A stretch of 64,000 nucleotides of DNA, taken from NCBI GenBank assembly GCA_028571685.1, contig CM053143.1, positions 8,237,501 through 8,301,500 on the forward strand, written 5' to 3'. The first letter of the stretch is position 1; each line of letters opens with the position of its first letter. This DNA is from Heterohyrax brucei. Lineage: Eukaryota; Chordata; Mammalia; Hyracoidea; Procaviidae. Below, piece by piece: positions 10,476-21,145 of the stretch. The notes under the pieces were generated by a model. That model was not told the DNA's origin. It searched no databases and was given only the letters and a program-made list of their open reading frames with translations. A program made the translations under genes and the position numbers.

Positions 10476-11462
10476 TAAATATATATGCTGAATCATCAAA
10501 TATACTCCTGAAAGTATAGAATATCTATTTTGGCTAGTTATCACTGAGAACCAAACCCTTCACTTCCATTTTCATACATATGATGGCTGGGAGAATTTTC
10601 CACAGGCTTGCTTGAGGCTTCATACATTTAAAAAAAAACTTGGTTCTCCTCTCCTGCCTACGTCCTTTGGGGGCTAAGGCCTTAGGGCTTATTATATTGC
10701 AGTACAACCTGTGACCAAGCACCTTCGTGCTAAGACTTCAGGTGAGTTAGCTGTGGGAAGAGGAGTATTTCTGAAACCACTGCTGCATCAGAAAGGCCTG
10801 TAATAACCTAACTAGACAAGGAGGTGGCTGAAAACTACATAAACATTCCCCACTAAATTCAAAGTAAGTCTCTCTTCTACTCAAATTTCCCCTAATCTGA
10901 TTCCGGAAATGCCCACACCACTTCGGAGATAGCCAACAGGAAGCAGATGATATAGAAAGAAAGGAATGAAAAGAGACAGAGGCCTTAATATCTTGTTTTT
11001 GCAAATTTGACAAAACTGCATGATTATGGGAGGGTTTTTCTAGAATTCTTTCTAGGATCTTGAAAGGGAACCATGCAAATGTGAGACCAAAAATTAAGCT
11101 GCATTAGCTTCGTGGTAAATTCATCTGGGGCCTCAACCCTGGCTTAAGCCCTTAATACTTTGTGCTCAGTCCATTGTGTTCACATCCTAATTAATTTTTC
11201 GAGATCAAGTCTTACCACTCAACTAGGTCGAATAGACACTGTCATGATTTTCACCAAATACTGTTTTCACTGTAACACTTTTCAGCTAAAGCCATTGGAC
11301 ATTGATAGAAACAAAGAACTAATCCCTTAGTCTCATATTCAAGGACTGCACAATCCGGCTGTGATCTGTCTTCAAAAATTTTTAATCTGCAGCATCCTGC
11401 ACAAAGGAAAATAAGTGACCTGTTAGGCTAAAGTCATTCCCCTAAATGTTAATGTTTTTGAA
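10476..11462. other. No feature recognised
   Basis: Frames of 62 and 88 aa on the minus strand (10534-10722 and 10747-11013) have no identifiable domain and no supporting splice or promoter context. No repeat recognised. Confidence 0.45.
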
Positions 11463-11580
11463 TCCTACAAAATGTGGCAAGATTTGCAAAGCTCAGAGAT
11501 AACAGCGGTAAGTGGAAGGCTGATCTGTCTGACCCCAGGTCTCCTGCTCCACCTACTGAACTGTGTGTTTCTACCTCAGC
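11463..11580 (+). mobile_element. Possible MIR/L2 tail
   Basis: gcggtaagtggaaggctgat followed by ccccaggtctcctgctccac matches the usual MIR end ('agtggcagagc... cccaggtctcctgactcc'). The upstream half is not recognisable. Confidence 0.4.
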
Positions 11581-11804
11581 ACATGACTCTGTGAATATGG
11601 AACGGTAATCATCACAATCCCAAACTTTTAATGACGACTTTCCAAGTTACTCCACTGACTCTAGGCTCTGTCCTCCTCTGAACTTCCATACATTTGATTT
11701 GTGTATTATTCAGTGTACAGAGCTTACATTGCTTGGTATTTTAAACTTACTTCATCCTGATGCGCAACTGTCATTTGGTTGTAAGCCCTTTAGAGGAAGA
11801 TAAA

Positions 11805-12290
11805 GTGGCTGAGTGGAGCGTTGTAAGGTGGTCCCTCACAAGCTTTTAGACCCCAGACATTACTCAACAGAGTAGCATACAGGACGTTTTCTTTATAAAC
11901 GATGTTATGCCAGTTGAGCTATATGTTTCCTGAAATCACAGTCCCCATCCCTCAACCCAGTAATTCACTTCCTCGGGAAATTTGGCTGTGTCTACAGAGG
12001 TGACCATGACCTTGCCTTCCTCAGTCAAGTTGTGCTGGCTTCTCCAGCTTTGTGTCGGCTTCTCCAGCCTCGTGTCTGTCTTACCTTTCACCAAAGCTAC
12101 CACTCACCTACTGGCACTTCAGTGTTTTACCTTTCCCACCCCTCTCTTCCATTATAACCATCAAAGATGGCCTGTAAACCTATTCATGAGTTTCTATAAC
12201 GGTTGTCTTGTGCAGTATTTGTCCTTTTGTCGTTTCATTCAGCATAATGCCCTCCAGATTGAGCGATGTTGTTTCCTTTGCAACCCCTGG
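11805..12290 (-). mobile_element. L1 3' UTR and end of ORF2, antisense
   Basis: cacaagcttttagaccccag, then gttatgccagttgagctata, then accatcaaagatggcctgta, then gtatttgtccttttgtcgtt and cattcagcataatgccctcc: the antisense 3' UTR to ORF2-end order shared with 47830-48480 and 49705-50880. A short internal duplication (ggcttctccagc at 12039 and 12057) is present. The 122-aa plus frame across it is a chance antisense frame. Confidence 0.85.
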
Positions 12291-12824
12291 CAAAGCTTCC
12301 TACACCATTTAATAGATAATTCTAGAATAAGTCTATTTGTATGGCAGTGAAACCTGGATGCCCAAAGTTAAGGTCAGAGGAGGTGTAATAACCAGCCTAT
12401 CTTCCTCTTGCTATGTCTATAGCCTATTCCTAGATGGGGTGGAAAGAGGTCATGTCAGTGGGTTTAGTTTTAAATTCCCAGAACTGCACCTGCTGATTGA
12501 CAAGACTTTAGAGAACACTAAAACAGCATGAGCACCAGCTGGCACTAGCTGACTTAGTGACGTTATTCCTCAAAGCACCACTCTCAGGGGTGACTGACAT
12601 ACCCATGAGCTCCCACAGTGGTGACAGGAGGCCACAAAAGATCTCACTTTCCTGGGGGTTCTGGGCATTTTGACTGGGAAAGAACTTGAAATATTCTGGA
12701 TATCCCTGACAGTTGTCCAACGTTCTCTAGCAAAATTACAAGTTTACCTATCTGTCATAAGTATTGCTGTTCTTTATCTTAGCGAGTACTAAATGCACCT
12801 TCCAAAGTTTCACTTCTTTACAAT
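12291..12824. other. No feature recognised
   Basis: Small frames on both strands (64 and 70 aa) without recognisable content. No repeat recognised. Confidence 0.45.
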
Positions 12825-13030
12825 TTTATGTTGTAAAACACTGGAATACCTACAAAAGTGGAGAGAGAACAATATGACAAGTCTTCAAGTATTCATCAGA
12901 TATCTTCAGAATGAGTATCTCATAACCAGGCTTGTTTCAGATGTCCCCCATCATCACTGAGTTCAAACTTCAGCAGTTTCTAGATATCATATTACTTCAT
13001 CGTTTACTTCTTTTTAAAATTTGACAACAA
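12825..13030. mobile_element. Ancient L1 (L1M-type) 3' region
   Basis: acctacaaaagtggagagag, aaccaggcttgtttcag, then tctagatatcatattacttc and atcgtttacttctttttaaa match the old L1 3' UTR order (tacaaaagtagagagaa... cttgtttcatc... agacatcatatcatttcatc). Strand not certain. Confidence 0.6.
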
Positions 13031-13131
13031 AGTTACAGCAAAAGAAACATAATGAAGGAAAATATAGTGTTAATATTTTCACCGTGCCGATTTTAACAAA
13101 AGTTATAACGTGACTTTTATTTTATTTTTTG

Positions 13132-13395
13132 TCGTTATTATTAGGCATCTTCTAGTCAGTTTCAACTTATAGTGACGCTAGGTACCACAGAATGGAACAC
13201 TGCGCCGTCCTCACAATTGTTTGCTATATTTGAGAACGTTGTTATAGCCATTTGTCAGATCCTTTCGTTCAGGGTCCTCCTCCTTTTCTCTGACCTTCTT
13301 CTTCACCAAGTGTGATGATGTTCTTCTCCAGTGACTGGTCCCTCCTCCCACCAAGTCTGAAGCATGTGAGATGAATTCCTGCTATCCTTGCTTCT
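13132..13395 (-). mobile_element. RTE LINE 3' end, antisense
   Basis: Begins at the tail (attattaggcatcttctagt, tcaacttatagtgacgctag), then gcgccgtcctcacaattgtt, gatcctttcgttcagggtcc, accaagtgtgatgatgttct and gactggtccctcctcc. 5'-truncated at about 265 bp and clearly diverged. Confidence 0.85.
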
Positions 13396-13931
13396 ACTTA
13401 TTTAATTATGAAAAAATAGAATGCAGAGTATCTCTTCATTGTAAAAATCTTGCATGTCCATATCCTAAGTAATAGCGAAGGAAAGAAAAATTAATCTCAT
13501 TCATCTTTCACAAATATTGGGAGCTAGTTGGCAGGAATAAGTAAAATATCCAAAGAGTAAAAATGGTTCCCAGGTGTCTCAGCTGGAAAATATTTTCAAC
13601 TTTTTTTTATATATATTTGTTTTCTTCCAATACAATTTATTATCAACAAGTTTATAGAATGTGACTTTAGTTGGCCATTGAGTTATCAAGATTTCCCCAA
13701 GTGGGTAGTTTTCCAGACCTTTGGATCAGGTTAGAAGAGTAGACTCAGATGAAATGGGAATGAATGCGTTGGTGGCAAAAGGCACATCTCGTCAACTCCC
13801 TCTTGCCATCTGTCTTCTCCTGCTACCAAAGAGGCTGAAGGCTCATTTTGACACTCATAGCGAACTCAGAACTCAGCGTAGGCGAGGAAAGGAAAACATC
13901 AACAATTTAAAAGATGTTTAAAAAGCCTGTA
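13396..13931. other. No feature recognised
   Basis: AT-rich; a (ta)-rich patch at 13608-13618. The 66-aa frame at 13721-13921 has no recognised domain. Confidence 0.45.
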
Positions 13932-14142
13932 CTGAAGCTAAGAAACCCTGATGGAACGGTGATTAAGCATGTGACTGCTAATCGAAAGGCTGGTCAAATT
14001 AGACCCCAACAACCTTTCCACAGGAGAAAGATGTGGCACTCTGCTCCCACCAGATTACACTGGAAATCCTATGAGGCAGTTCTATTCTGTCCTCTAGGTC
14101 ACTAGGAGTCACAATTGACTCGACAGCAACAGTATTCTGTGT
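13932..14142 (+). mobile_element. AfroSINE, sense, longer subfamily
   Basis: aagaaaccctgatggaacgg, gactgctaatcgaaaggctg, then the extra block ccacaggagaaagatgtggc found in the longer subfamily, cctatgaggcagttctattc, tail attgactcgacagcaacagt. Opens a dense SINE stretch. Confidence 0.92.
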
Positions 14143-14495
14143 TTTGAATTTTTTTAAATAAGGAAACACAATCAATTTTTTTGTCTTTCCTTTTGATGAA
14201 GCCTCTCATTGTCTCTGAGATGGTATTCATGTCTCCTCCTGGCTGCTATGAGACAGATGTGAAATTTTTTATTTCCATACATTGTATAAATTTCAGCTGT
14301 CATCTCTACTGAATAAGTCAGCCTACAAAAGAGCTCAGTTCAGGACTTTTATTATTTTTTTGTTAGTGGGGGGAAAAAAACACAAAGAGTAGAAGAAGAC
14401 TGATGTAAGGAGAATTTTGCATTACTAAATCCCACTAAGGAGAGAGTCTCCACAAAGGGCTAAATGATGGGGAAGCAGAGTGGCTAGGCTGGTGG

Positions 14496-14692
14496 AGAGT
14501 CCCTGAGTGGTGCAAACAATAATGTGTTTGGCTGCTAGCCAAAAGGTTGGATGTTCAAGTCCATCCACAGTCACCTCAAAAGAAATGCCTGGTGATTTAC
14601 TTCTGTGAAACCAAGTATTGAAAACCCTCTGGGGTACAGTTCTGTTCTGACACATGTGAGATCACCATAAGTGGGGGCATTGGTTTACTGGA
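14496..14692 (+). mobile_element. AfroSINE, sense, 'ctggtgatttacttctg' subfamily
   Basis: agagtccctgagtggtgcaa, ggctgctagccaaaaggttg, aatgcctggtgatttacttc, tgaaaaccctctggggtaca, ccataagtgggggcattggt. This subfamily, with the cctggtgat(c/t)tactt block, is the one split by L1 at 37.5 and 52.0 kb. Confidence 0.9.
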
Positions 14693-14776
14693 AACTGAGT
14701 TTTTTAGACATGAGGAAGGTATAGAGGGCTTTCCTAATCTGAGAAATGCATGGAAGTGAATGGTTTTTGGGGTTGT

Positions 14777-14943
14777 AAACCCCAAACCAAACCCAGTGTG
14801 ATTAAGCTGATTCTGACTCACAGTGACACTATGGGCTGGAGTTGAACTGCCCCGTAGAGTTTCCAAGCAGCGCCTGGAAGATGTGAACTGCCCAGGTTTT
14901 GGTTAGCAGAGGTAGCACTTAACCATTATGGCACCAGAGTTTC
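14777..14943 (-). mobile_element. AfroSINE, antisense
   Basis: aaaccccaaaccaaacccag (tail), ctgattctgactcacagtga, gaactgccccgtagagtttc, ttaaccattatggcaccaga (head). Faces the neighbouring copies at 14496 and 15050 in opposite orientation. Confidence 0.92.
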
Positions 14944-15049
14944 CTTCTGTGGTTGTGAGAGTATAAAATAACCCTTGCTTTGTTCTCCCTTCTTATGCTC
15001 CTGAGAAGGTGGGCACAGCCTCGGAAGACTTCCACCTGTACCTTGGCTG

Positions 15050-15222
15050 TGGAAACCCTGGTGGCATAGTGTTTAAGTGCTAAATGCTGCCAACCAAAAG
15101 GCTGAAGGTTTGAGCCCACCAGGGGCTCATTGGAAACTTTATAGGGGCAGCTCTTCTCCTTATAGGGTTGCTGTGTTGGAATTGACTCACTGGCAATGGA
15201 TTAGGTTTTTAGTTTGGTTTAC
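15050..15222 (+). mobile_element. AfroSINE, sense
   Basis: tgtggaaaccctggtggcat, atgctgccaaccaaaaggct, gagcccaccaggggctcatt, attgactcactggcaatgga, gtttttagtttgg. Full length. Confidence 0.93.
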
Positions 15223-15316
15223 CTTAGCTGTGGAATCATGTGGTTTGGACAAGGAATAACCTAGCAGCAATAGCTGATATGGATGGAAGACCATAGAAAA
15301 TAAACAGATTCCATAT

Positions 15317-15352
15317 AACAAACCCAAACCTGTTGCCATTGAGTCAACAGGT
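15317..15352 (-). mobile_element. Short AfroSINE tail fragment, antisense
   Basis: ataacaaacccaaacctgtt followed by gccattgagtcaac corresponds to the last ~35 bp of the SINE; the rest is absent. Nothing is recognised between it and the next SINE at 15724. Confidence 0.6.
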
Positions 15353-15723
15353 TAGACTTTCAAGATCTACATTAGACACCAGGGGGCAGAGGATGGATAG
15401 TGAAGCTGAAATAATAACCAAAATTGATTTTACATAAGCCTGTTGGTCAGATTAAGTCTAATTGAGAGAAATAACAAATGCTGTATTTCTCACATCTGAT
15501 ATGTGGAATAGATTGATGACAGCTGTATTTTATACCTTTCCTAGCATACTTTCTTGGAAGTTTAAAAAGAATCTTCAGAAATATTAAGGGGCATTTCTCA
15601 CAAGATTGTGTACATTAATAGATTTTGAAATTATTATTATTATTTTGCTGTATTTAAAAATTTTGTATACATAGGAAGTCTAGAATATTCTATTCTAGAG
15701 GAAATTTGCTTGCTGTGTGGACA

Positions 15724-15886
15724 GTGGAAATGCTGGTGGCATAGTGGTTAAGTGCTATGGCTACTAATCAAAAAGTCAGCAGTTCAAATCTACCTGGTGC
15801 AGCTTGGAAACTCTATGGGGCAGTTCTCCTCTGTCTGCAGGGTCATTATGGGTCAGAATTGACTTGATGGCAAGGTTTGTGTTTCT
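15724..15886 (+). mobile_element. AfroSINE, sense
   Basis: gtggaaatgctggtggcata, gtggttaagtgctatggcta, gcagttcaaatctacctggt, ggaaactctatggggcagtt, gaattgacttgatggcaagg. Full length; A- and B-box-like blocks are both visible. Confidence 0.93.
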
Positions 15887-15984
15887 TACGTGAAATCTAT
15901 TTACTATTTACTTTCTGTGGGTAAATGCTTGTTTTTAAAATTGCGCTTTGGATGCAGACTTACAGAATATATTGGTTTTTCATT

Positions 15985-16565
15985 AAACAATTAATACACA
16001 TATTATGTGTCAGTATTCTCCCCTTCTTGACCTTGGGATCCCCATTTCCATTTGTCAAGCTTTACTGTCTCCTCCTGCTTCTCATCCTTGCCCTTGCTGT
16101 GTCCATTTATTCCTATATGCATGACTGAGCCATGTGTATCATTGTTTGTTTTATGGGAATGTCTGCTCTTTGTCTGAAGAGTGAGCCTCAGGAGTAACTT
16201 CAACAGAGTCAAGAGAATGTCTAGAGGCCATGCTCTTGAGTTTCTCCAGTCTCTCTCAGGCCAGTAAGCTAGTCTTTTCTGTGTGAGCTTTAACTGTATT
16301 CTACATTTTTCTTCACCTCTGTCCAGGACCCTCTATTGTAATCCCAGTTAGAATAGTCTGAGGTTGTAGCCTGGTATCATCTTGTGACTCTGTACTCAGT
16401 CTTGTGGAGGCTGTGGTAGTTGTGGTCCACTAGTTCTTTGCACTAATATTTCTCTGTGTCTTTGGTTTTCTTCAACCTTCATTGCTCCAGAGGAGGTGGC
16501 GCCAGTGGAATACCTTAGATGGCTGCTTACAAGCTTTTAAGATCCCAGATGCTACTCATCAAAGT
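15985..16565 (-). mobile_element. L1 3' UTR, antisense
   Basis: cttgaccttgggatccccat, gtttctccagtctctctcag, ccaggaccctctattgtaat, ctgtggtagttgtggtccac, cttacaagcttttaagatcc and atgctactcatcaaagtaga follow the antisense 3' UTR of an elephant-type L1, here truncated before ORF2. 15887-15984 and 16566-17085 hold nothing I can name. Confidence 0.82.
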
Positions 16566-17085
16566 AGAATGTAGAATATATAAATGAATCACTTCTGAAA
16601 CAGTGTTGCTAAGGGTCACAGAACATGTTGGGATTCCACAGACCGAACCCACTGCAGAAAAGGAGTACAGCTCAAACAGTGACTAAAAATAATACAGGAG
16701 TGTGCATATACTCGTATATGGTATAGGAGTGGGAAGGGGGCTCAACAACTGTGAGTCATTAAAGTAACAGACACCTTGGTAATGCAAGCATACCAACTTC
16801 TGTTAACATGAAACTAACTAGAAACTAATGTCTTAACATGAAACTAACAAGAATGCATATTAGTTGACCAAGGAGATGATCTTAAAGAACAAAAGTTACT
16901 GTCTCACTCCTCTATTTGCCTGTATACTGCTATTCTAATCCTGCTTAAAAATCTTTAAAGATTTAGAATCAGCATGCCTCAGATTTATAGGCCTTTAAAA
17001 ATTGCTAGTTAAATTTCCTATGTTCTGTCAAAACAAAAGAAAAAGACAGGAAAAATACAAAGACAAGAAATTCATATAACTAAAC

Positions 17086-17296
17086 TATAAAACCAGTTGC
17101 TGTAGAAGCGATTACAACTCTCAAGTATGTGTCCTGTGTGTGTTCTAGTGGAACTGTGTTCCATAGAGTTTTAAATGGTTGATTGTTTTTAGAAGTAGAT
17201 GGCAAGGTCTTTCTTCCAAGTTACTTCTGGATGGATTTGAACTTCTGCCCTTTCAGTTACCAAGCAAGTGTGTTAACAACTTGTATCACCCTTGGA
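17086..17296 (-). mobile_element. AfroSINE, antisense, diverged
   Basis: aaaccagttgctgtagaagc, tgttccatagagttttaaat, ttttagaagtagatggcaag, gtctttcttccaagtt, ttaacaacttgtatcaccct. The 'agaagtagatggcaaggtc' block identifies the same subfamily as 14496. Confidence 0.8.
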
Positions 17297-17307
17297 ATCC
17301 TTTACTA

Positions 17308-17400
17308 AACTGTAATTTCCTAGAAATCGAGAACAGATCATTGTATCCTTGAGATCTTCAAGTACAGAGCCTTGCACATAATTAGCACTTACTGTTGGTG
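17308..17400 (+). mobile_element. L2 3' end
   Basis: ctgtaatttcctagaaatcg, agaacagatcattgtatcct, tacagagccttgcacataat follow the L2 end ('tgagctccttgagggcagggac... tgtatccccagcacctagcacagtgcctggcac'). Confidence 0.6.
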
Positions 17401-17504
17401 TAACGCATTGCAACTCTGAAGCAAGAACAATACATAAGTAATGTGATCTAAATTTTGTATATGATTTGTAGACTAAGCTTTACTACTTAAAAATTATATG
17501 CTGT

Positions 17505-17668
17505 TCAAACTGAAAACCGACTACCGTCAAGTTGGGTCCAACTCATAAAGACCCTAGAGGTCAGAGTAGAACTGCCCCACAGAGTTTTCAAGGAGTGCCT
17601 GGTGCATTTGAACCCCTGACCTTTTGATTAGTAGACTTATCACTTAACCCTCTATGCCACCAGGGTTC
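17505..17668 (-). mobile_element. AfroSINE, antisense
   Basis: aaccgactaccgtcaagttg, gtagaactgccccacagagt, cctgaccttttgattagtag, ctctatgccaccagggttcc. Full length. Confidence 0.93.
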
Positions 17669-17728
17669 CCTATGTGCTATACACAAGAAAAAATACATGA
17701 GCAGGTTTTAGTTTATAACCGTGCTAAT

Positions 17729-17892
17729 AATAAACAAACAAAAAACAAAGATGTTGCTGTTAAGTGCATTTTGACTCATAGCAATCTTACAAGACAGAGT
17801 AGAAATGCTCCATGCATAGGAGTCGCTGGTGCATTTCAACTGCCAACTTCTTGGTTAGCAACTGAAATGTTAACCACTGTGCCACCAGAACT
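17729..17892 (-). mobile_element. AfroSINE, antisense
   Basis: aaaaaacaaagatgttgctg, tttgactcatagcaatctta, cttggttagcaactgaaatg, accactgtgccaccagaac. Only ~60 bp from the previous copy and in the same orientation. 17893-18464 beyond it holds nothing recognised. Confidence 0.92.
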
Positions 17893-18464
17893 AGTATTTC
17901 CAAATATTTAGATAGTTCCAACTGTCTATGGAAATTAATATTGTGAAAAATAGGCAAATTGATCAGTCAGTTTTTGCCTGCTTTTTGCAGAAATATTTTA
18001 TATGAAAAGCTTTCTCCTTGTTTAACAACAAGAAATAGCAGATGTGGAAATGGTGGCTAAGTTTCCTAAATATATTGACCATTGCAGTAGGGTCATTTGA
18101 TGTTCAATTTATCACATATTAGCAGTTAAAACAGAAAGAAAACCTTTATGTCTACATCTCAGATAAACGTGTGATTCTAACAGAAGTCGGTGAACTGAAC
18201 TATTCAGTTCTATGTCGAGGGAACGTCTGTTATCACCAAGTGCATGGAAGTTTCCCTTTGTTAATCTATCAAATCACTCTACCTCTCTGACACACACCAC
18301 AAATTACCCATTGTAAATTAAGGTAGAGTCAGAACACAGGGGAAGGAGTGAAGAAACTGCGTGACTGAGAAAAGCTGTGGTGATGTGCCACTGGTGCCGT
18401 ATAAGTCCAGCATGTCTGTATTGTCTGAATTATAGTTATGTTGTCTGTGGGCAAGTACAACCTA

Positions 18465-18870
18465 ATCATAACAACAACAATAACACCAGAAAGCATTTAT
18501 ATACTACAGGCAAGACATATAATCTTGTGCTAGGTGGTTTAATTCATTATGTTTAATCCCATCAAAAATTCCAGGGAAAAGTAAGATCTAGCTTGGTTTC
18601 AGCTCATAAGGAAATATCTAGCAATGAACAATGGGAATTTTTTAAATCAAATGACATAGGACATGCTAGAACTGTCCACACAGCAAATGTCATGAGTCAT
18701 TTTAAGCTGTGTGTAAGATAGCTTTCGGAAGGGTAACCCTGGAACTGGACCTTAAATGATGATTCTGTTTTCCAGGAAAAGAAGAGCGTGCAGGGTACTC
18801 AATGTAGAAGGAACTGACTTTGAAAAGCTGGTAGGCTTGATACAGCACAACACATTCTAGAAGAAACTCA
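18465..18870. mobile_element. Ancient MIR/L2-like and LINE-like remnants
   Basis: 18465-18620 (agcatttatatactacaggc, cttgtgctaggtggtttaat, tgtttaatcccatcaaaaat) follows the old 'atttattgagcacttactatgtgcc... tttaatcctcacaac' consensus. 18715-18870 (ggaactggaccttaaatgat, gaagagcgtgcagggtactc) resembles the same old family as 5416-5700. Family names are uncertain. Confidence 0.45.
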
Positions 18871-18920
18871 AAAGAGTCTCAGAGTTCATCAGGGCCCCTG
18901 GACCTTTCTCTTTATCTCTG

Positions 18921-19922
18921 AAAAAACAAAAAATGGGAAAATATATTTGGCAACTCTGTGTCAGACCTACGCCTGATCTCCATAATGTATAAGGTTCTAC
19001 AAAGTATCAATAAGAAAAAAACAAATCATCCAATTAAGCAATGGGCAAAGGAGATGGACAGACACTCCTCTAAAGAGGAGATCCAGGCAGCCAAAAAACA
19101 CATGTGGACATGTTCATGATTATTAATTATTAAAGAAATTCAAATCAAAATGACAATGAGATAACATCTCACCCCAACAAGATTGGCCATGATCCAAAAA
19201 ATGCAAAACAATAAATGTTGGAGAGGCTATGAAGAGACTGGAACTCTCCTTCACTGTTGGTGGGATTGCAGAATGGTGCAACCTCTTTGGAAAGCAATTT
19301 GGCATTACCTTGAAAGAATGGATATAGATATACCATTTGGCCCAGTAATTCCTCTGCTCGGAATATATCCTACAGAATCAAGGCCATTCACACCAACTGA
19401 TACATACACACGAATGTTCACTGTAGCACAGTCCACAATAGCAAAAAGATGGAATCAACTCAGATGCCCAACAACAGAAGAATGGATGGGTAAACTTTGG
19501 TATATATTCTCCATGGAGTACTGTACACTGATAAAGAACAACGATGATAGCAGGAAACATCTCTCAATTTGATCTCAACTGGAAGACATTATGTTGAGCG
19601 AAACTAGTCAGCGACAGAAGGACAATTATTATATGAGACCCCTAAGATAAAAACTTGAAAGCATACTCACACATAATAGAAAAGACTCTTTGATGGCTAC
19701 AAGGGTGGGGAGGGTGGGAGGGCGGGAGGGCAAGGGGTGAAGGTTTAGATTAGATAGTTGTTAGAAACTTGGTTGGGTGAAATTGGTGACAATACACATT
19801 AGTAAGAAGATCAGTATTAATGGGACTTCCACACAACTTGTGTGCTCCTCCTCTGTTAACCCAGTATTGTAAGCACAGAGTATGTACACTTTCACTTTTT
19901 TATTTAATTAAAAAAACAAAAA
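18921..19922 (+). mobile_element. L1 LINE, 5'-truncated, with G-rich 3' UTR
   Basis: Contains the last third of ORF2 (from aatttggcaa-type block near 18950 to the stop near 19648) and a ~270-bp 3' UTR ending in tatttaattaaaaaaacaaa. The 3' UTR differs from the type at 32521-33518. Its purine tract at 19703-19737 has eight G runs. A possible target duplication aaaaaacaaaaa (18921-18932 and 19911-19922) is low-complexity and so only suggestive. Confidence 0.9.
18950..19650 (+). pseudogene. L1 ORF2 C-terminal fragment, disrupted
   Basis: ORF2p is the endonuclease/reverse transcriptase of L1; this is only the C-terminal domain. The longest piece (19183-19572, 129 aa) covers the cysteine-rich region and IPFGPVIPLLGIYPTESRPF. 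The family's C-x3-C-x7-H-x4-C motif is present except that the second cysteine is tyrosine (CWRGY, residue 16 of that piece). It stops prematurely at 19570-19572. About 25 codons of normal C-terminus, ending in the recognisable MRP motif, follow in another reading. Confidence 0.85.
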
Positions 19923-20457
19923 CCCATAAACACTTCCCAAACAAAGTGCTTGTTTCTACTGAACACTTACTCTCAGCTATTTGACTTGGTATTATTAGAT
20001 GCCCCACATGATAGTCTGGTTTATAGAACTATTTTTTGGGCTTAACTTTTATGTTCTGTCCTGGAAAACTCTGCTTCAGGTTTTTATAAACGGGGTAAGT
20101 TTACTTAAAAGTCTAATGCATCTTACACCTTCAAAATCAATATTTATACTTACAAAGAAACTGGATTAGAGGTACTTACTACATTTACATAAATTTCTTT
20201 TCATTCTGTAATTTGCACAGTCTCTAAAGGACTGTAAACCTTGTTCCCAAGTCAGCTTTTTCATTTCTAAAATTAAAATTTGACTTCAAAGGAAGAAAGA
20301 TAACCTTTGTAATGGTCATATCTATGAATTCCTGGGTTTCTTTGCTAAATCCATCATATAGTAGTATCTAACTTCAAACTGTAATTTAATAATACTAGAA
20401 GTGTGCCCTAAATAATGAAGTAAAATTAAGAGAGAATGTGATCTATGACTCATCATA
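19923..20457. other. No feature recognised
   Basis: AT-rich unassigned sequence between the L1 poly(A) end and the next SINE. Confidence 0.45.
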
Positions 20458-20632
20458 AACCAAAAAAACCCCAAAACTCATTGCTGTTACTGGGTTGATT
20501 CTGACTCATAGCAACCCCGTGTGACAGAGAAAAACTGCCATATAAAGTTTCCAAGGAGTGGCTAGTAGATTCAAACTGCCTACCTTTGGTTAGCAGCCAT
20601 GCACTTTAACCACTACACTGCCAGGGCTCATC
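20458..20632 (-). mobile_element. AfroSINE, antisense
   Basis: aaaaaaccccaaaactcatt, gttgattctgactcatagca, accttggttag-type block cctacctttggttagcagcc, ccactacactgccagggctc. Full length. Confidence 0.93.
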
Positions 20633-20919
20633 ATTGAAACCAGTAATTTTAATATTCTCCATTAGAGAAAAGTCTACCTTCCTCTCAACTTCCAAGCTGA
20701 ACAACACAAACCTGATCAAGTCTGCATTTTTTGTGTGTCTTTACCATCCCCAAAGGAAGCGTGGATGGGAAAAGATTGAAGTGAGAAGCAGTGGAGAATT
20801 TTTGTTCCTTCTCTTGGGCAATGTGAGTGTAACTACTTGTCCTAGACTCTGTGTGTCACTTTCAATATCTGACGGCCTCTTGGAAGAGTAAGGTGTTTAA
20901 GGCACATTGTCCTTTAGGA

Positions 20920-21145
20920 GATACCTGGGTGGCTCGAAAGATTTGAGCTGTATTACTAATCTACAGGTTGACAGTATAAAATTACCCGGAAGTAAGATTA
21001 CCACAGAAGAAAGGCCTGGCAATCTGCTTCTGTAAAGATTATTGCCAAGAAAACTCTCTGAGAGTAATTTTACTCTGTACCACATAGGGTCCAGGTTGTT
21101 GTGAATAGATGTTGGCTTGATGACAAGTGGGTTGGTTTTTTTGTT
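20920..21145 (+). mobile_element. AfroSINE, sense, 'ctggcaatctgcttctg' subfamily, diverged
   Basis: tacctgggtggctcgaaaga, gaaaggcctggcaatctgct, attgccaagaaaactctctg, gatgacaagtgggttggttt. The head is quite diverged. 20633-20919 to its left holds nothing recognised. Confidence 0.8.

Noticed and set aside
11982-12350. 122-aa plus-strand open frame.
   Set aside because: It is the antisense of an L1 3' UTR and ORF2 end, with no independent coding evidence.
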